From positions 62,001-126,000 of the forward strand of contig CAZORL010000002.1 in NCBI GenBank assembly GCA_964582375.1: a stretch of DNA of 64,000 nucleotides. The letters are read 5' to 3'. The DNA comes from CAKSQF01 sp964582375 (GTDB lineage: Bacteria; Bacillota; Clostridia; Oscillospirales; CAG-272). A program made the position numbers and the translations under genes. The first letter of the stretch is position 1. Each line of letters opens with the position of its first letter. This document shows, in pieces, positions 61,918 to 64,000 of the stretch. A model generated the notes under the pieces. It ran no database searches. It was not told where the DNA came from and was given only the letters and a program-made list of their open reading frames with translations.

Positions 61918-62754
61918 TTATTTTTCCTTTCGGTTAAGCTCGGCAAATCTGTCTGCCCAACCTTCTTTGTTGATCTGCCTCTCACGCGCGATAGCGAGCG
62001 AGCCGTCGGGAACGTCTTTGTTGACAGTCGATCCCGCGGCGGTATATGCACGATTGCCTATGGTAACCGGTGCTATCAGGTTGGTGTTACATCCGATAAA
62101 GGCATCGTCGCCTATCTTGCAACGACCCTTGGTATATCCGTTGTAATTGCTGGTCACCGTGCCGCAACCGAAATTGACGCGTTTTCCGACATCCGAGTCG
62201 CCGATATAGGTCAGATGCGAGGCGTGGCTGTTCTCGCCGACTGTTGAATTTTTGATCTCGACGAAATCGCCGATCTTGACACCCGAGCAAAGATGCGAAT
62301 TCGGGCGAATATGCGAGAACGGGCCGATCTTGACGTTATCGTCCATTACGCTCTCGTACATTTGCGTTGCGTTGACGGTGCATCCGTTTCCTATCTTACT
62401 TTGTGATATGACGCTCGACGGTCCGATGTCGCACCCCTCGCCTATCTCGACCGAGTTTCGTATCTCGGTATTTGCGTGTATGACCGTGTTCTTACCGATC
62501 TTTGCAAGCGGCGACACAACGACGCCGTCGAGCGACAGGAAACGAACTCCGTTCTCCATGTGATTCATCGCCGATCTGACGGTCAGCGTCATTACGAGAT
62601 CAAACCAATCAGCGATGTTCTTGACGGCAAGCAGCTCGCTCTCACCGACGATCGATGCCGCATGGAGATCGTATATATCCTCAAAGCATATTTTTGTATC
62701 GGTCGGAAGTCCGATCGAGGCAAGTATTTCTTCTATTCTCTGTCTTGTAAGCAT
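61918..62754 (-). CDS. GlmU-like protein with the acetyltransferase half only
   Basis: 278 residues. The C-terminal 210 residues form a left-handed beta-helix with GlmU acetyltransferase motifs: RPNSHLCSGVKIGDFVEIKNS, SHASHLTYIGD (catalytic His and Tyr), GCGTVTSNYNGYTKGRCKIGDDAFIG, and LIAPVTIGNRAYTAAGS. Full GlmU has about 455 residues and begins with a uridylyltransferase domain (L-x-G-G-x-G-T-R-M); that domain is absent and replaced by about 40 residues. The helix linker before the beta-helix (ADWFDLVMTLTVRSAMNHMENGV) is retained. It should make GlcNAc-1-P from GlcN-1-P. The ATG at 62752-62754 has AGAGGTGG upstream. It occupies the usual glmU position before pth. Confidence 0.85.
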   Translation of the reverse strand: MLTRQRIEEILASIGLPTDTKICFEDIYDLHAASIVGESELLAVKNIADWFDLVMTLTVRSAMNHMENGVRFLSLDGVVVSPLAKIGKNTVIHANTEIRNSVEIGEGCDIGPSSVISQSKIGNGCTVNATQMYESVMDDNVKIGPFSHIRPNSHLCSGVKIGDFVEIKNSTVGENSHASHLTYIGDSDVGKRVNFGCGTVTSNYNGYTKGRCKIGDDAFIGCNTNLIAPVTIGNRAYTAAGSTVNKDVPDGSLAIARERQINKEGWADRFAELNRKEK

Positions 62755-62783
62755 TTTATCCACCTCTAAAAACTCTTCTTTAT

Positions 62784-62812
62784 ATTTTACACCAAACGGA
62801 GCTGTTTTTCAA
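62784..62812 (-). promoter_or_regulatory. Promoter of the glmU-like/pth/mfd group
   Basis: Minus strand: TTGAAA (62807-62812), 17-base spacer, TAAAAT (62784-62789), about 30 bases before the ATG. Confidence 0.6.
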
Positions 62813-62876
62813 TAGCAAAAGCGAAAATTTACAGTTTCTCAAAAAGTTAATTATTTGTAAATATTCCCACGAGGGA

Positions 62877-62904
62877 TTGATTTTTTTTAATTCTGTGATA
62901 TAAT
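62877..62904 (+). promoter_or_regulatory. Promoter of ppdK
   Basis: Plus strand: TTGATT (62877-62882), 16-base spacer, consensus TATAAT (62899-62904). Leader of about 52 bases ending in a strong GGAGG. Confidence 0.7.
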
Positions 62905-62963
62905 TAAACGGTGCTAAAAAAACCGTTAGTATATTTCAGAATTTTGTGGAGGTATAAAGATTT

Positions 62964-64000
62964 ATGGCAAACAAATATTGCTATCTTTTTACAGAAGGTA
63001 ACGCAAGCATGCGCGAGCTCCTCGGCGGTAAGGGTGCAAACCTTGCAGAGATGACCAACATCGGTCTTCCGGTTCCCCAGGGCTTTACGATCACTACAGA
63101 GGCATGCACTCAGTATTATGAAGACGGCAGACAGATCAACGATTCCATCATGGCTGAGATCATGGAGTACATTTCCAAGATGGAAGAGGTTACCGGCAAG
63201 AAGTTCGGTGACAAAAAGAACCCCCTTCTCGTATCGGTTCGTTCGGGTGCGCGTGCATCCATGCCGGGTATGATGGACACGATCCTCAACCTCGGTCTTA
63301 ACGAAGAGGTCGTCGAGACCATCGCCGAGATGTCGGGCAATCCGAGATGGGCATGGGACTGCTACAGAAGATTTATCCAGATGTACTCCGACGTCGTTAT
63401 GGAAGTCGGCAAGAAGTACTTCGAGCAGCTCATCGACGCAATGAAAGAAAATAAGGGCGTTAAGTTTGACGTAGATCTTACCGCTGACGACCTCAAGGAG
63501 CTTGCAAATCAGTTCAAGGCAGAATACAAGAGCAAGATCGGTGTGGACTTCCCCTCCGACCCCAAGGATCAGCTCATTGGTGCTATCAAAGCAGTTTTCC
63601 GTTCGTGGGACAACCCCCGTGCGAACGTTTATCGCCGCGACAACGACATTCCCTACAGCTGGGGCACTGCCGTTAACGTACAGATGATGGCATTCGGTAA
63701 CATGGGCGATGACTGCGGCACAGGCGTTGCATTCACCCGTGACCCCGCAACAGGCGCAAAGGGTCTGTTCGGCGAGTTCCTGACCAACGCACAGGGCGAG
63801 GACGTTGTTGCAGGCGTTCGTACTCCTATGCACATTTCCGAGATGGAAGAAAAGTTCCCCGAGGCGTTCAAGCAGTTCAATCAGGTCTGCGCAACCCTCG
63901 AAAATCACTACAGAGACATGCAGGATATGGAGTTCACCGTTGAGCACGGCAAGCTCTATATGCTTCAGACCAGAAATGGTAAGAGAACCGCTCAGGCAGC
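62964..64000 (+). CDS. ppdK: Pyruvate, phosphate dikinase, N-terminal part (cut by window edge)
   Basis: Interconverts pyruvate + ATP + Pi with PEP + AMP + PPi; in anaerobes it serves glycolysis or gluconeogenesis. The 346 codons present cover the ATP-grasp domain: ELLGGKGANLAEMTNIGLPVPQGFTITTEAC, SVRSGARASMPGMMDTILNLGLN, GTAVNVQMMAFGNMGDDCGTGVAFTRDPATG and LYMLQTRNGKRTAQA at the edge. The phospho-His and PEP-binding domains lie to the right. The codon usage here is more biased than in neighbours, consistent with high expression. A long opposite-strand frame is a shadow of it. Confidence 0.97.
   Translation, partial: MANKYCYLFTEGNASMRELLGGKGANLAEMTNIGLPVPQGFTITTEACTQYYEDGRQINDSIMAEIMEYISKMEEVTGKKFGDKKNPLLVSVRSGARASMPGMMDTILNLGLNEEVVETIAEMSGNPRWAWDCYRRFIQMYSDVVMEVGKKYFEQLIDAMKENKGVKFDVDLTADDLKELANQFKAEYKSKIGVDFPSDPKDQLIGAIKAVFRSWDNPRANVYRRDNDIPYSWGTAVNVQMMAFGNMGDDCGTGVAFTRDPATGAKGLFGEFLTNAQGEDVVAGVRTPMHISEMEEKFPEAFKQFNQVCATLENHYRDMQDMEFTVEHGKLYMLQTRNGKRTAQA

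Noticed and set aside
62904..63947. 347-codon minus-strand frame opposite ppdK
   Set aside because: Shadow of the strongly biased ppdK coding sequence, which matches the dikinase family throughout.

Overview
The window is a chromosomal segment of a Gram-positive bacterium of the Bacillota, most likely a clostridium from an anaerobic gut-type lineage (Oscillospirales or Christensenellales-like; this placement is inference). The reasons are the gene content and order: divIVA-ylmH-yggT-sepF next to ileS, a mraZ-rsmH-ftsL-spoVD/ftsI-murE-murF-mraY-ftsW-murG-ftsQ-ftsZ division and cell-wall cluster, HPr with Ser46 plus HPr kinase, gdpP-rplI-dnaB-tilS-ftsH, tmcAL, glmU-pth-mfd-foldase, and pyruvate phosphate dikinase. 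Most of the DNA is conserved housekeeping sequence with short intergenic gaps and clear sigma-A promoters.

Layout. 1-5.2 kb (minus strand): ileS (cut by the window edge), divIVA, ylmH, yggT, sepF, a PLP-binding YggS protein and a HlyD-like membrane protein, a division-site cluster. 5.3-9.7 kb: miaA, divergent rlmA, tRNA-Ser(GGA), a broken RNHCP-domain gene behind a long structured leader, secG with an unusual Thr-rich tail, a CAU-anticodon tRNA, and hprK. 9.7-18 kb is the accessory stretch: secreted, lipoprotein and carbohydrate-related genes, an intact RNHCP gene, a serpin remnant, an alpha-L-rhamnosidase remnant, and a 1029-residue secreted alpha-galactosidase that carries a rhodanese domain. 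18-33 kb (minus): an ABC exporter, then ftsZ back through the division cluster to mraZ, without murD. 33-41.5 kb (minus): coaD, rsmD, uvrC, ptsH, two small signal-anchored proteins, an O-antigen-ligase-like protein, trmD, rimM and a flavin reductase. 41.6-50.3 kb (plus): a DUF2232 protein, gdpP, rplI, dnaB, tilS, ftsH. 50.3-57 kb: a lipoprotein, a degenerate LytM-domain protein, a YdcF-like protein, tmcAL, tRNA-Pro(CGG), a site-2-type protease and a nuclease/phosphatase-fold enzyme. 57-64 kb: foldase, mfd, pth, a GlmU acetyltransferase half (minus), and divergent ppdK running off the right edge.

The most interesting structure is the roughly 190-base leader in front of the broken RNHCP gene (7631-7820). 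A promoter is followed by a possible 12-codon leader peptide, two mutually exclusive base-pairing partners, and an anti-Shine-Dalgarno that matches the gene's own ribosome binding site exactly. This is the architecture of a translational attenuator of the erm/cat kind. The other notable points are the rhodanese inside a secreted glycosidase, the SecG tail predicted to lie outside the cell, a stand-alone GlmU acetyltransferase, a LytM protein without its metal ligands, and two genes decayed by internal deletion (serpin, rhamnosidase).
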